DNA from: DYJK01 sp040755055
Lineage (GTDB): Bacteria > Bacteroidota > Ignavibacteria > Ignavibacteriales > Melioribacteraceae
Assembly: GCA_040755055.1 (NCBI GenBank)
Contig: JBFMBS010000022.1
Location: forward strand, 8,795-72,794
DNA length: 64,000 nucleotides
Direction of reading: 5' to 3'
Shown here: piece after piece, positions 1-9,371 of the stretch
Layout of the letters: every line of letters begins with the position of its first letter
Numbering within the stretch: position 1 is the first letter of the stretch
Notes under the pieces: generated by a model
Databases searched by the model: none
Told to the model about the DNA's origin: nothing
The model's input: the letters and a program-made list of their open reading frames with translations, nothing else
Made by a program: the position numbers and the translations under genes

Positions 1-1
1 G

Positions 2-439
2 GACAACTTAAACAGCTCACCGGATCATCGATTGTCTATGTTGAAATTAGCTATTGATAGCAGCACTCAATTTGATATCTCCAATTTTGAATTAGAAAAA
101 GGAAACGTATCCTATACATATGATACCTTATGCGAAATGAAAAAAAAATACCGGGAGATAGAACTGATAATTGGCTACGATAATTTGGTTGCGTTCGATA
201 AGTGGTATAAGCCAGATGAAATTTTTAAATTGGCAGATGTAATTGTTATGAAAAGAAGTTGCGATGAAGATAAAGTTGTCAATCATAAATATTTTGATAA
301 AGCAATAATTTTAGATACACCAGGCATAGAAATATCATCAACAGAAATAAGAAACCGCGTAAAAAATAATTTACCGATTGATTATCTTGTCCCACAGAAA
401 GTAAAAGAATATATTTTCAGTAATGGTTTATATAAATAA
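2..439 (+). CDS. nadD: Nicotinate-nucleotide adenylyltransferase, 3' part only
   Basis: This is the C-terminal part of NadD, which adenylates nicotinate mononucleotide to deamido-NAD in NAD biosynthesis. The reading frame is open from base 2, so the N-terminal nucleotide-binding part (GxFxPxHxGH region) lies outside the window. Visible family features are the PDHRLSM segment, an IIGYDNLVAFDKW segment (the usual G.D....W region) and the ISSTEIRNRV motif near the end, which matches the conserved SSTxIR nucleotide-binding motif. The first internal start (TTG at 32) is unlikely to be the real start because the protein similarity continues upstream of it. It lies 31 bp before meaB on the same strand. 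Confidence 0.9.
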   Translation, partial: DNLNSSPDHRLSMLKLAIDSSTQFDISNFELEKGNVSYTYDTLCEMKKKYREIELIIGYDNLVAFDKWYKPDEIFKLADVIVMKRSCDEDKVVNHKYFDKAIILDTPGIEISSTEIRNRVKNNLPIDYLVPQKVKEYIFSNGLYK

Positions 440-470
440 TCATTAACATATTTTTCAGAATTTACTTCAA

Positions 471-1436
471 ATGCCCAACAAAGAATTAATCAGCAAATTA
501 CTAAAGAATGATAAAAGAGCCGTATCGCGCGCCATCACAATAATCGAATCCAACGAACACCGGTCAACACAAATATTAAAAGAAATTCATAATAGAACCG
601 GGAATGCATACCGGATAGGCATAACCGGTCCCCCCGGTGCCGGCAAATCAACATTAACCAACCAGCTAACAAAATATTTTAGAAAGCAAAATAAAACTGT
701 TGGGATTATCGCAGTTGATCCAACAAGCCCATTTTCGGGAGGTGCTTTGCTTGGCGATCGTGTTCGTATGAGTGAAATTGGCAACGATTCTGGAGTTTTT
801 ATACGAAGCATGGCAACTCGCGGAAGTCTTGGCGGACTAAGCAAAAAAACAAATGATGCAGCAGATTTGCTTGATTCCGCCGGGTACAATTTTATAATCC
901 TCGAAACTGTTGGTGTTGGTCAATCCGAGCTCGATATTGCAAAAGCAGCAGATACTACTATCGTGGTATTGGTCCCCGAATCAGGAGACTCAATTCAAGC
1001 AATGAAAGCCGGATTAATGGAAATAGCTGACTTTTTTGTGTTAAACAAAAGCGACCGTCCCGGCGCCGATACTGCTCTAACTGCTATTCAAACAATATTA
1101 ATGCTTAGAGATCATACTGAAAAAGATTGGCTGCCGGTAATTTTGAAGGCTGTGGCATCGGAAAATATCGGTATCGGCGAAATAGCTGGTGAAATTATCA
1201 AACATAAAGATTATCTTGAAAATAACGATCTGTTAAAATATAGGCGTGAAGAAAAATTCCGGCTGCGTATCAAGGAAATTGTTGAATCGTTAATACATGA
1301 AGAATTTTGGCATAAAGAAAATTTGTCCACGCTGAATAATTCTTTGAAGGATGTTGTTGAAGGAACTTTATCTCCGTACGAATTAGCCGAAAATTTATTT
1401 AACAAATACAAATCAACCACTATCTCAAAAGGATAG
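471..1436 (+). CDS. meaB: MeaB/ArgK-type P-loop GTPase, methylmalonyl-CoA mutase chaperone
   Basis: The 321-residue protein is a G3E-family GTPase that protects and reactivates the B12-dependent methylmalonyl-CoA mutase. It carries the Walker A motif GPPGAGKST (about residues 54-62), the VDPTSPFSGGALLGDR switch region, ETVGVGQSE, and the NKSD base-recognition motif. Length is normal for MeaB. The ATG at 471 is the first in frame. The gene ends 2 bp before an acyl-CoA dehydrogenase gene and a carboxyltransferase gene follows, so the three probably form one operon for propionyl-/methylmalonyl-CoA or branched-chain acyl-CoA catabolism. The mutase itself is not in the window. Identity is secure; the pathway is inferred from context. 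Confidence 0.93.
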   Translation: MPNKELISKLLKNDKRAVSRAITIIESNEHRSTQILKEIHNRTGNAYRIGITGPPGAGKSTLTNQLTKYFRKQNKTVGIIAVDPTSPFSGGALLGDRVRMSEIGNDSGVFIRSMATRGSLGGLSKKTNDAADLLDSAGYNFIILETVGVGQSELDIAKAADTTIVVLVPESGDSIQAMKAGLMEIADFFVLNKSDRPGADTALTAIQTILMLRDHTEKDWLPVILKAVASENIGIGEIAGEIIKHKDYLENNDLLKYRREEKFRLRIKEIVESLIHEEFWHKENLSTLNNSLKDVVEGTLSPYELAENLFNKYKSTTISKG

Positions 1437-1438
1437 CC

Positions 1439-2608
1439 ATGGAAGATATAAAAACCTCGCCAAGTTACACAATTGACTTAGACGAGAACCAGACAGCAAT
1501 AAAAAACACAATACGTGATTTTGCAGAAAAGGTTATCAAACCGGTCGTAATGGAATACGACGAATCCGAAAAATTCCCGATAGAAATTTTACGGCAACTT
1601 GGAGAACTCGGATTCATGGGAATTCTTGTACCCGAAAAATACGGTGGCGCCGGTTTAGGTTATCTTGAATATGCAATAATCATAGAAGAACTTGCCAAAG
1701 TAGATCCTTCAATTGCTTTATCTGTTGCTGCACACAACGGGCTTTGCACAAATCACATTCTTCAATATGCTAACGAAGAGTTGAAGGTAAAATATTTACC
1801 CGACCTTGCGAGCGGCAAAAAAATTGGTGCATGGGGTTTAACAGAATCGGCATCAGGCAGCGATGCTGCGGCAATGCAGACTACCGCGGAAAAGTTAAAT
1901 GGTTATTATATTCTTAACGGTACAAAAAATTTCATTACACACGGTGCATCGGGCGAAACAGCCGTGGTAATGACTGTAACCGACAAATCAAAAGGTAAGA
2001 AAGGAATCTCCGCCTTCATACTTGAAAAAGGAATGCAAGGTTTCTCAGCGGGTAAAAAAGAAAAAAAACTTGGAATGCGCTCTTGCGAAACAACCCAATT
2101 AATTTTTGATAACTGTAAAGTGCCGGCTGAAAATTTAATTGGTAATGAAGGTGAAGGATTTGTACAAGCAATGAAAATACTGGAGGGTGGGAGAATTTCT
2201 ATCGCTGCTTTAAGTGTTGGACTTGCACAAGGTTGTTTGGATGCCTCACTCGCCTACTCAAAAGAACGTAAACAATTCGGAAAAAGTATCGCCGAATTCC
2301 AGGGAATTCAATTTAAACTTTCCGAGATGGCAACCGCGACCAATGCGGCACGTTTGCTAACATACCGTGCAGCAACAACAAAAGACTCTGGCAGAGATGC
2401 TCTTGATGAAGCAGCTAAAGCAAAATTGTTTGCAAGCGAAATTGCGACCAAAGCAGCAAATGATGCGGTTCAAATTTTTGGCGGCTATGGATTTGTAAAG
2501 GATTACCCGGTAGAAAAACTTTATCGAGATGTAAAATTACTAACCATCGGTGAAGGAACATCCGAAGTTCAGAAAATTGTGATTGCAAGAAAATTATTAC
2601 TAGATTGA
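1439..2608 (+). CDS. Acyl-CoA dehydrogenase (short/branched-chain type)
   Basis: This 389-residue FAD enzyme introduces the alpha-beta double bond into acyl-CoA. The full family fold is visible: N-terminal helical domain, middle beta domain with WGLTESASGSDAAAM and NGTKNFITHG, and C-terminal helices with RKQFGKSIAEFQGIQFKL, QIFGGYGF and IGEGTSEVQKIVIARKLL. The Glu of GEGTSE is at the position of the catalytic base in butyryl- and short-chain enzymes. It starts 2 bp after meaB and its stop overlaps or closely precedes the carboxyltransferase gene. An isovaleryl- or 2-methylbutyryl-CoA substrate would fit a partner resembling methylcrotonyl-CoA carboxylase, but the sequence alone does not decide the substrate. 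Confidence 0.92.
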   Translation: MEDIKTSPSYTIDLDENQTAIKNTIRDFAEKVIKPVVMEYDESEKFPIEILRQLGELGFMGILVPEKYGGAGLGYLEYAIIIEELAKVDPSIALSVAAHNGLCTNHILQYANEELKVKYLPDLASGKKIGAWGLTESASGSDAAAMQTTAEKLNGYYILNGTKNFITHGASGETAVVMTVTDKSKGKKGISAFILEKGMQGFSAGKKEKKLGMRSCETTQLIFDNCKVPAENLIGNEGEGFVQAMKILEGGRISIAALSVGLAQGCLDASLAYSKERKQFGKSIAEFQGIQFKLSEMATATNAARLLTYRAATTKDSGRDALDEAAKAKLFASEIATKAANDAVQIFGGYGFVKDYPVEKLYRDVKLLTIGEGTSEVQKIVIARKLLLD

Positions 2609-2616
2609 ATCGAATT

Positions 2617-4284
2617 ATGAACACAATCGGTACTGAGCTAAATAAAAATGAAACCTATCTCAAACGAGAAGATTACCATAAGAATCTCTGGCGTAAAATC
2701 TCTGCGGTAAAAGATACTATCAAACTTGGCGGCGGTAAATCTGCAATTCAAAAACAGCATGAAAAAGGGAAACTGACCGCCAGAGAACGAATAGAAAAGT
2801 TAATTGATAAAGATTCAAAGTTTTTTGAACTGAACACATTAGCAGCTCATGGAATGTATGAGGAATACGGCGGCGCTCCTTCATCTGGAACTATCTTCGG
2901 GATTGGAAAAATTCATAATCGTGATTTTGTAATTGTTGCTAACGATGCAACAGTTAAAGCCGGGGCATGGTTTCCGATAACGGCCAAGAAAAATTTGCGT
3001 GCTCAAGAAATTGCAATGGAAAACCATCTGCCAATTATTTATTTAGTGGACAGCGCCGGAGTATTCCTCCCTCTTCAAGAAGATATTTTTCCGGATAAAG
3101 AACATTTTGGAAGGATCTTCCGCAACAATGCAGTTATGTCTTCCATGGGTATTCCGCAAATCTCGGCAATCATGGGCCCTTGTGTCGCCGGTGGAGCGTA
3201 CTTACCAATAATGAGCGACGAAGCGTTAATCGTTCAAGGTGAGGGTTCCGTGTTTCTTGCCGGAGCCCATTTAGTAAAGGCAGCTATAGGTGAAGAAATT
3301 GATAATGAAACTCTCGGAGGTGCTAGGGTTCAATCTAATATTTCCGGTGTTACAGATTACATAATGAAAAATGACGACGAGTGTATTCACCAAATAAGAA
3401 GTTTGACTTCAAAATTTGGTGAGCAAGTGAAAGCCGGGTTTAATCGTATCCAACCGGTAAAACCTAAGTTTGATTCAAATGAGATCTATGGAATATTACC
3501 GGAAGATACTATCAAGCCATACGATACATACGAATTGCTTTCACGAATAGTAGATAATTCCGAGATTGATGAATACAAAGCCGGTTACGGAAAAACTTTG
3601 ATCACTGCATACGCAAGAATCGACGGCTGGGCAGTTGGTATTGTTGCCAACCAAAGAAGTATTGTAAAGACAGATTCGTTAAAAGGTGCCGCCGAAATGC
3701 AGATTGGCGGTGTCATCTATTCCGATAGTTCGGATAAAGCAACACGATTCATAATGAATTGTAACCAGAAAAAAATTCCATTGGTATTCTTGCAAGATGT
3801 AACCGGTTTTATGGTTGGCAGCAAAGCCGAGCACGGAGGAATTATTAAAGATGGCGCAAAGATGGTTAATGCTGTAGCCAACAGTACTGTTCCTAAAATC
3901 ACAATTATTATCGGTAATAGTTTTGGTGCCGGTAATTATGCAATGTGCGGCAAAGCTTACGATCCAAGATTTATTTACGCGTATCCAAATGCAAAAATTG
4001 CAGTGATGGGCAGTGCGCAAGCCAGCAGTGTTCTGCTCGATATACGGATGAAGCAGATGGAAAAGTCCGGCAAAGTGTTTACAGATTCCGATAAGGAAAA
4101 ATTACTAAAAGAAATTTCACAAGCTTATGACGAGAAGAATAATCCGCTATATGCTGCAGCAAGATTGTGGATTGACGAGATAATCGATCCGGCACTGACA
4201 CGTGAGTGTGTATCTCTTTCGATAGAATTTACAAACAACAATCCAAATATTCTTCGCTTCAATCCCGGCGTAATACAAACATAA
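2617..4284 (+). CDS. Acyl-CoA carboxylase carboxyltransferase (beta) subunit, methylcrotonyl-CoA carboxylase-like
   Basis: The protein belongs to the biotin-dependent acyl-CoA carboxyltransferase family, which moves the carboxyl group from carboxybiotin to acyl-CoA. It has both crotonase-fold halves, with PCVAGGAYLPIMSDE in the first and GNSFGAGNYAMCGKAYDPRF and AVMGSAQASSVL in the second. The FLPLQEDIFPDKEHFGRIF stretch resembles the methylcrotonyl-CoA carboxylase beta subunit more than propionyl-CoA carboxylase. The start is uncertain: ATG at 2617 gives 555 residues; a TTG at 2605 would overlap the preceding stop codon by 4 nt and give 559. No biotin-carboxylase or BCCP gene lies nearby, so the partner subunit must be encoded elsewhere. 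Confidence 0.88.
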   Translation: MNTIGTELNKNETYLKREDYHKNLWRKISAVKDTIKLGGGKSAIQKQHEKGKLTARERIEKLIDKDSKFFELNTLAAHGMYEEYGGAPSSGTIFGIGKIHNRDFVIVANDATVKAGAWFPITAKKNLRAQEIAMENHLPIIYLVDSAGVFLPLQEDIFPDKEHFGRIFRNNAVMSSMGIPQISAIMGPCVAGGAYLPIMSDEALIVQGEGSVFLAGAHLVKAAIGEEIDNETLGGARVQSNISGVTDYIMKNDDECIHQIRSLTSKFGEQVKAGFNRIQPVKPKFDSNEIYGILPEDTIKPYDTYELLSRIVDNSEIDEYKAGYGKTLITAYARIDGWAVGIVANQRSIVKTDSLKGAAEMQIGGVIYSDSSDKATRFIMNCNQKKIPLVFLQDVTGFMVGSKAEHGGIIKDGAKMVNAVANSTVPKITIIIGNSFGAGNYAMCGKAYDPRFIYAYPNAKIAVMGSAQASSVLLDIRMKQMEKSGKVFTDSDKEKLLKEISQAYDEKNNPLYAAARLWIDEIIDPALTRECVSLSIEFTNNNPNILRFNPGVIQT

Positions 4285-4291
4285 AATTATT

Positions 4292-4963
4292 GTGAATCTA
4301 TCTAAGAAATTATCCCTACTTCTGTTATTACAGTTATTCTTTATCAATCCACATAATGCGTTTTCTCAAAATAAATACCATAGAGATTTTTACGGTGGAA
4401 TATTCTACCTATCTGAGTTTATTGCTTCACCGGAATATTCTTTGCTAAAGGAGAGAAATTACGATAATGAATTAGTCGATACTCTCTATAACCGGGCAAC
4501 AAAATTTTTCGAAGGTGATATTTCCGAAGCACTGCTGTGCTTAACTTTTGCGTGTTTACCTTACAACAATATTAAAACGAGATTCCTTTTCAATTCGCAA
4601 TTAACAATACCTCTGCCTTCCCCACCACAAAGAATATTCATTCAAAGGTTAAAGAACCTTCCCGGTAAAATATTTTTTGATTCACCTAAAAATGATTTTG
4701 GTGATAAAGACAAACTTTCGCATTTCTTTGGCAACGCTTTCTTGAATTACAACATCGGTTTTTTCAATTTATCTAAATTTATGGGTATCTTTGTAGAGAC
4801 AGTGGAAGAAGGATTATTTATCGAAGGCGGCTACAGTAAAAAGGACCTTATCACAAATTCATTGGGCGAGTTGTTTGCCGAAGTGTTAAAAGACAATCCT
4901 AAAATTCTGCCGTCGGAAATACTAAAAATCTATCAAATATTTTTCTTTAGGATGTATCAATGA
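4292..4963 (+). CDS. Uncharacterised secreted or membrane-anchored protein, YfiM/VanZ-like C-terminal region
   Basis: I do not recognise this 223-residue protein with certainty. It begins at GTG and has a hydrophobic signal-type N-terminus (LSLLLLLQLFFIN) ending near AFSQ. The C-terminal half has the pattern DKLSHFFGN, then FVETVEEG, then GYSKKDLITNSLGE. This resembles the DKxxHF...E...S..D...N..G layout of YfiM/DUF2279 and VanZ-like proteins; the match is by eye only. It sits 7 bp after the carboxyltransferase gene, and its stop overlaps the start of the sigma-54 response regulator by 4 nt (ATGA), so it is probably co-translated with that regulator. Function unknown. Confidence 0.7.
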   Translation: MNLSKKLSLLLLLQLFFINPHNAFSQNKYHRDFYGGIFYLSEFIASPEYSLLKERNYDNELVDTLYNRATKFFEGDISEALLCLTFACLPYNNIKTRFLFNSQLTIPLPSPPQRIFIQRLKNLPGKIFFDSPKNDFGDKDKLSHFFGNAFLNYNIGFFNLSKFMGIFVETVEEGLFIEGGYSKKDLITNSLGELFAEVLKDNPKILPSEILKIYQIFFFRMYQ

Positions 4964-6312
4964 AATCGATACTCGTTATTGATGATGAAAAGGAAATCTG
5001 CGAAAGTATAAAGATGATACTTGAGTACGAAGATTATTCCGTTGACTACACGACCGATTCCTCTAAAGGATTGCAAAAATTAGAATGGGGTTTGTATGAC
5101 GCTCTCCTTCTTGATATTCAAATGCCCGGTAAAACCGGTTTCGAGGTTTTAAGCTGGATGAAAGAAAATAATATTGAACTAAAGGTTGTGATGATTTCCG
5201 CTCATGCAAATATTCAAAATGCCGTTACGGCAACTAAACTTGGGGCTTTTGATTTTTTAGAAAAGCCGATTGACCGGGATAAATTATTAATCGCCGTTAG
5301 AAATGCCGTTGAACAAACTAAACTACTTAAAGAAAATAAAAAGTTAAAAATAGAAACCGGTATAAGTGATATTATAATTGGCAAGAGTCCGGCGATACAA
5401 AGCATATTAGAAACAATCGCAAGAGTAGCAAAGACAGATGCACGTGTGCTGGTTACCGGGGAAAACGGAACCGGCAAAGAACTAGTTGCACAATATATCC
5501 ACAAACAGAGCAGCCGTTCTAATAAAGAATTGGTAGAAGTTAATTGCGCAGCAATACCTAATGAACTGATCGAATCAGAACTGTTCGGGCATGAGAAGGG
5601 ATCATTCACCGGCGCAGTTAAACAGCGAATCGGTAAATTCGAACTTGCAAACGGAGGCAATCTTTTTCTCGATGAAATCGGTGATATGAGCATTCACGCA
5701 CAAGCAAAAGTTCTGCGTGCAATTGAAGAAGGTAAAATAGAACGCGTTGGCGGTTCTAACAAAGTTGATGTTGATGTACGTGTTATTTCAGCTACAAATA
5801 AGGATTTACAATCGGAGATTCAAAAGGGAAATTTCCGTGAAGATCTTTTTCACCGTTTGAACGTTATTCCAATTAATGTTCCGCCTCTTAGAGAACGGAA
5901 AGATGATATTCCTCTATTAACTGAACACTTTACTAAACTTGTTTGTGATAAAAATAAATTTACCTTAAAGACATGGACCGATGGCGCAATTAAGACCATG
6001 CAAAGTTTATCATGGAAAGGGAATATTCGGGAGCTGCGCAATTTTGTAGAGCGTGTGGTTATCATGGTACCTTCATCAAATATTACTGATCGTGATGTAA
6101 ATAGTTTTATTACCGGCTCTGCCAGTAATGTTGATGAGATTTTGAGTGTATCAAACACATTTCAGGAATTTAAGGAGAAAGCCGAGAAAGCATTCATCTT
6201 AAAACAACTCAACGCAAATGGCTGGAACATAAGCAAAACCGCCGAGATACTTGGGATTCAACGAAGTCACCTTTACAACAAACTTAAGAAGTACGAAATA
6301 GAAAAGGGGTAG
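4960..6312 (+). CDS. Sigma-54-dependent NtrC-family response regulator
   Basis: This 450-residue protein has a complete NtrC architecture. The receiver domain (about 1-120) has acidic residues D8, D9 and phospho-acceptor D52 in LLLDIQMPG, and the EKPID lysine. The AAA+ domain (about 140-370) has Walker A GENGTGKE, the sigma-54 contact loop as GSFTGA (canonical GAFTGA, one conservative change) and Walker B LFLDEIGDM. A Fis-type helix-turn-helix closes the protein (NISKTAEILGIQRSHLYNKL). It should activate transcription with RpoN. No cognate histidine kinase is adjacent. It overlaps the upstream unknown gene by 4 nt and ends 2 bp before the HIT gene. Targets are unknown; a sigma-54-like site exists near 32.77 kb. 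Confidence 0.94.
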   Translation: MKSILVIDDEKEICESIKMILEYEDYSVDYTTDSSKGLQKLEWGLYDALLLDIQMPGKTGFEVLSWMKENNIELKVVMISAHANIQNAVTATKLGAFDFLEKPIDRDKLLIAVRNAVEQTKLLKENKKLKIETGISDIIIGKSPAIQSILETIARVAKTDARVLVTGENGTGKELVAQYIHKQSSRSNKELVEVNCAAIPNELIESELFGHEKGSFTGAVKQRIGKFELANGGNLFLDEIGDMSIHAQAKVLRAIEEGKIERVGGSNKVDVDVRVISATNKDLQSEIQKGNFREDLFHRLNVIPINVPPLRERKDDIPLLTEHFTKLVCDKNKFTLKTWTDGAIKTMQSLSWKGNIRELRNFVERVVIMVPSSNITDRDVNSFITGSASNVDEILSVSNTFQEFKEKAEKAFILKQLNANGWNISKTAEILGIQRSHLYNKLKKYEIEKG

Positions 6313-6314
6313 TC

Positions 6315-6698
6315 ATGGGAGAGATCACCGCAAAACGGGATTCCGCAAATGGCGGGACAATTTTTTCCAAAATTATACGTAAAGAAATACCGGCTGAAAT
6401 TGTTTTTGAAAACGATTCTGTCTTAGCTTTCAAGGACATTCGTCCGCAAGCACCGGTGCATGTTTTAATCATTCCAAAAGTTACCGATATTGAATCTGCT
6501 AAAGATATTGACCCGAAAAAACATGCACAGTTATTAGGTAGTCTTTATGAAGCCGCAAATACGATTGCAAAGCAGCTTGGAGTTTTTGAGAGCGGATTCA
6601 GATTGGTGTTAAATTCCGGCCCGGATTCGGGACAAGAAGTTCCGCATCTACATATGCATCTTCTTGGCGGAAGAAAAATGAACTGGCCACCAGGATGA
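6315..6698 (+). CDS. HIT-family (Hint-like) nucleotide phosphoramidase
   Basis: A 127-residue histidine-triad protein. The catalytic HxHxHxx motif is HLHMHLLGG near residues 114-122, and the N-terminal half has IFSKIIRKEIPAEIVFEND and FKDIRPQAPVHVLIIPK, both typical of Hint/PKCI proteins that hydrolyse purine nucleoside phosphoramidates. The first 14 or so residues form a non-conserved extension, so a later start cannot be excluded, but this ATG is 2 bp after the regulator stop and no other methionine precedes the conserved core. It is the last gene of the plus-strand run and converges with purD. Confidence 0.93.
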   Translation: MGEITAKRDSANGGTIFSKIIRKEIPAEIVFENDSVLAFKDIRPQAPVHVLIIPKVTDIESAKDIDPKKHAQLLGSLYEAANTIAKQLGVFESGFRLVLNSGPDSGQEVPHLHMHLLGGRKMNWPPG

Positions 6699-6745
6699 AA
6701 AATGAATTGAGAATATAGAAATTGTTGACATAACCCAGACATTAA

Positions 6746-8032
6746 TCAATCTAAATTTTTTGTCGCTTTATCAGAAATATCTTTCCGGTAATAGATACCA
6801 TCGAAATGAATTTTAGAAAGAGCTTTGTAAGCGGTTTCTTTTGCTTTGATTAAATTATTTTCATTGATGATAGAAGTAGCACCGAGTACGCGCCCGCCAT
6901 TCGTAACAATCTTACCTTCTTTTCCGGCTGTTCCGGCATGATAAATAATCATTTCATCGCTAGTAATCTCTTCCAAACCAAAAATTTCTTTCCCCTTTTC
7001 ATAAGCATCAGGATAACCTTTTGAAGCTGCAACAACACAAACAGACGCTCCTCCATTATACTTAACCGAACGTTTCTTAAGCTCGCCGGAAGCTACGGAA
7101 TAAAGCAGTTCAAGAAAATCTCCTTCGAGCAACGGTAGAACTACTTGAGTTTCAGGATCACCAAAACGGCAGTTGTATTCAACAACTTTTGGTCCATCTT
7201 CGGTTAGCATTAAGCCGACATAAAGACATCCGGAATACATAGAAAATTTATCGCGCATTGCTTTAAGTGTGGGTTCAACAATGCGAAGTGCAACTTGATC
7301 TAAAATAACATCGGTAACAAATGGAGTAGGTGCATAAGCACCCATACCACCGGTATTCTTGCCGGTATCCCCTTCTCCAATTCTTTTATGATCTTGGGCA
7401 GCCGGCAATAGTATATAATCAATGCCGTCTGTAATTGCAAAAATTGATGCTTCTTGACCGGTCATGAATTCTTCGATTACAACTTTATTACCAGAAGCAC
7501 CAAAAGTAGAGCGGACAAAACAATCTTCCAGCGCATCTTTAGCTTCTTCAAAATTAGCTGCGATCATCACACCTTTTCCGGCGGCAATTCCATCTGCCTT
7601 AATTACAACCGGTGGCTTTGAGGTTTTCAAATATTCAAGTGCATCAAAATATTCATCCTTGGTAAAAACCTCATAATCGGCTGTTGGTATACCGTATTCT
7701 TTCATCAAATTTTTTGCAAAAGATTTTTCACCTTCAAGCCGTGCAGCTGCTTTTGTAGGACCAAATACTTTAATACCATTCAATATTAATTTGTCAGCTA
7801 ATCCATCAATCAGCGGTTTTTCCGGTCCAACAACTACTAATTTGATTTTATTATCGTGGCAGAAGTTAATCAAACTATTTTCATCATTTATGGTCGGTTC
7901 AATATTTTGTCCAAGTTGATTAGTCCCGGGGTTCCCGGGATAAATAAATAATTTTGTTAACGATCTACTTTGGGAAATTTTTAATGCAAGTGCATGTTCC
8001 CTACCGCCGGAACCAATTAGTAAAACATTCAT
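6746..8032 (-). CDS. purD: Phosphoribosylamine-glycine ligase (GARS)
   Basis: PurD joins glycine to phosphoribosylamine in the second step of de novo purine synthesis. The 428-residue protein has the N-terminal MNVLLIGSGGREHALA motif, the ATP-grasp core with VVIKADGIAAGKGV and GNKVVIEEFM, GEGDTGKNTGGMGAY, and VEYNCRFGDPETQ. Length and order match the monofunctional enzyme. It starts 1 bp after the glycosyltransferase gene stop, so it may be transcribed with guaB and that gene. purC is on the same strand 9 kb away; no other pur genes are in the window. Confidence 0.97.
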   Translation of the reverse strand: MNVLLIGSGGREHALALKISQSRSLTKLFIYPGNPGTNQLGQNIEPTINDENSLINFCHDNKIKLVVVGPEKPLIDGLADKLILNGIKVFGPTKAAARLEGEKSFAKNLMKEYGIPTADYEVFTKDEYFDALEYLKTSKPPVVIKADGIAAGKGVMIAANFEEAKDALEDCFVRSTFGASGNKVVIEEFMTGQEASIFAITDGIDYILLPAAQDHKRIGEGDTGKNTGGMGAYAPTPFVTDVILDQVALRIVEPTLKAMRDKFSMYSGCLYVGLMLTEDGPKVVEYNCRFGDPETQVVLPLLEGDFLELLYSVASGELKKRSVKYNGGASVCVVAASKGYPDAYEKGKEIFGLEEITSDEMIIYHAGTAGKEGKIVTNGGRVLGATSIINENNLIKAKETAYKALSKIHFDGIYYRKDISDKATKNLD

Positions 8033-8033
8033 T

Positions 8034-9311
8034 TTAATCTCTTAAATAAAATTGAAAATGCGTGATTAATTGTTCTGTCAGTGCAACCCGGTCGTGTTTC
8101 TTAACAAACTCTTCATTTGGAGTAGGCATTTTTTTATTAACAAATGCCGAGTGAATCTCGATCAAGACATTTTTAATTTCATCCAAATTATCCGGCGATG
8201 TGATAAATGAAGCATTATATTCCTTCAGAGATGTTTTTGCCGCACCATCGGGTACACAACCAAGAATCGGTTTTCTTGCGCCAAAATACTCAAATAATTT
8301 GCTTGTTGAAATCGTATCTGCATTATTTGTATTGCCGATCATCATCCAAAGTACATCACTCGATTTTAATCGCCTCACGGCAAAACTATGTTCTAAGTAA
8401 CCGTATTCATGAACAAACTCGTTGAGCCCGAGTTCTTTAATCAACTTTTTATTCTCATCGCGTAATAAACCGATAAACTCCAGTTCATATGTAGCTGCTA
8501 TATCCGGACGTTCTACAGATAATTGTTTAAATGCTTTCAATAAATATTCAGGGGTTATATTTTCATAGAATATTCCTGAATAAGTCAGTTTTAATTTTGA
8601 TGAAGTTGACGGGTACTCCTCTACTTCAAAATCTTGAGGATCAAAGCCGTGCGGTATAATAATGATTTCATCAAACGACAAGAAAGGATAAGTAGTAAGC
8701 AGTTTTTCTTTTATTCTTCTGTTAATGACCACAATTTTATTTGAGGCTTTAAGCGAAGCATATTCAAGTTTTTTGTGCTTTTGTTTATGATAAGGTGTAG
8801 GGTAAAAAGCAAACTGATTGCAAAACCAGAGATCACGGTAATCTACAAACAGCGGGATATCAAATTCTTTTTTCAAAAGAGCAGCAAAGTGAAAACTAGA
8901 GTAAGGAGGTATAGTCACATATAGAATATCATATTTCTCTTTTTTGAGCAACTCTCGTGCAGTATGATAAGCCCGTTTAGCCCATGCTTTTTTGTTATCG
9001 GGGATGAAAAAAGTTTTCGTGAACTTTGAATATAATTTCCTGATAAATTCTTTTGGCATATTAACCGTACCATATTTCTTCCCGATCATTGAATTAAGAT
9101 CGTATGCTTCGGTACGGATAATATTCACACCGGCATCTTCAGCTTCTTTCAACATGCCGAGGTCGTGAGCAAAATATGCAATGTTACCGGCTGTTATTAC
9201 TGTCGGCTGCCAATTAAACTTAGGCATGTACTTAGTGAATTTGAGTGTGCGCTGAACGCCGCTCAAACCCATGGGAGGATAATAGTAAGCAAGAATAAGA
9301 ACTTTGAACAT
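8034..9311 (-). CDS. Glycosyltransferase, GT4-like GT-B fold
   Basis: A 425-residue cytoplasmic glycosyltransferase. The N-terminus LILAYYYPPMGLSGVQRTLK is the typical nucleotide-free Rossmann half of GT4-like enzymes acting on cell-surface glycans. The C-terminal half has LTYSGIFYENITPEYLLKAFKQL and TISTSKLFEYFGARKPILG, where the conserved acidic ExxxxxKxxE-like sugar-nucleotide region falls. There is no signal peptide or membrane segment. Donor and acceptor cannot be told from sequence. It lies between guaB and purD, a metabolically unrelated setting, and starts 60 bp downstream of guaB. Confidence 0.8.
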   Translation of the reverse strand: MFKVLILAYYYPPMGLSGVQRTLKFTKYMPKFNWQPTVITAGNIAYFAHDLGMLKEAEDAGVNIIRTEAYDLNSMIGKKYGTVNMPKEFIRKLYSKFTKTFFIPDNKKAWAKRAYHTARELLKKEKYDILYVTIPPYSSFHFAALLKKEFDIPLFVDYRDLWFCNQFAFYPTPYHKQKHKKLEYASLKASNKIVVINRRIKEKLLTTYPFLSFDEIIIIPHGFDPQDFEVEEYPSTSSKLKLTYSGIFYENITPEYLLKAFKQLSVERPDIAATYELEFIGLLRDENKKLIKELGLNEFVHEYGYLEHSFAVRRLKSSDVLWMMIGNTNNADTISTSKLFEYFGARKPILGCVPDGAAKTSLKEYNASFITSPDNLDEIKNVLIEIHSAFVNKKMPTPNEEFVKKHDRVALTEQLITHFQFYLRD

Positions 9312-9371
9312 GACAATTTTTTGATTTATGATTTACAATTTTGGATTTACGTTTAAATAAATCAATACTAC

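Noticed and set aside
2605..2616. TTG start of the carboxyltransferase gene
   Set aside because: It is possible as a 4-nt overlap start, but the added residues are not conserved and ATG at 2617 is preferred; the choice remains uncertain.
5214..5693. 159-codon open frame opposite the response regulator
   Set aside because: It lies fully within the receiver and AAA+ coding region on the other strand, with low-complexity Ser/Leu content and no start signals.
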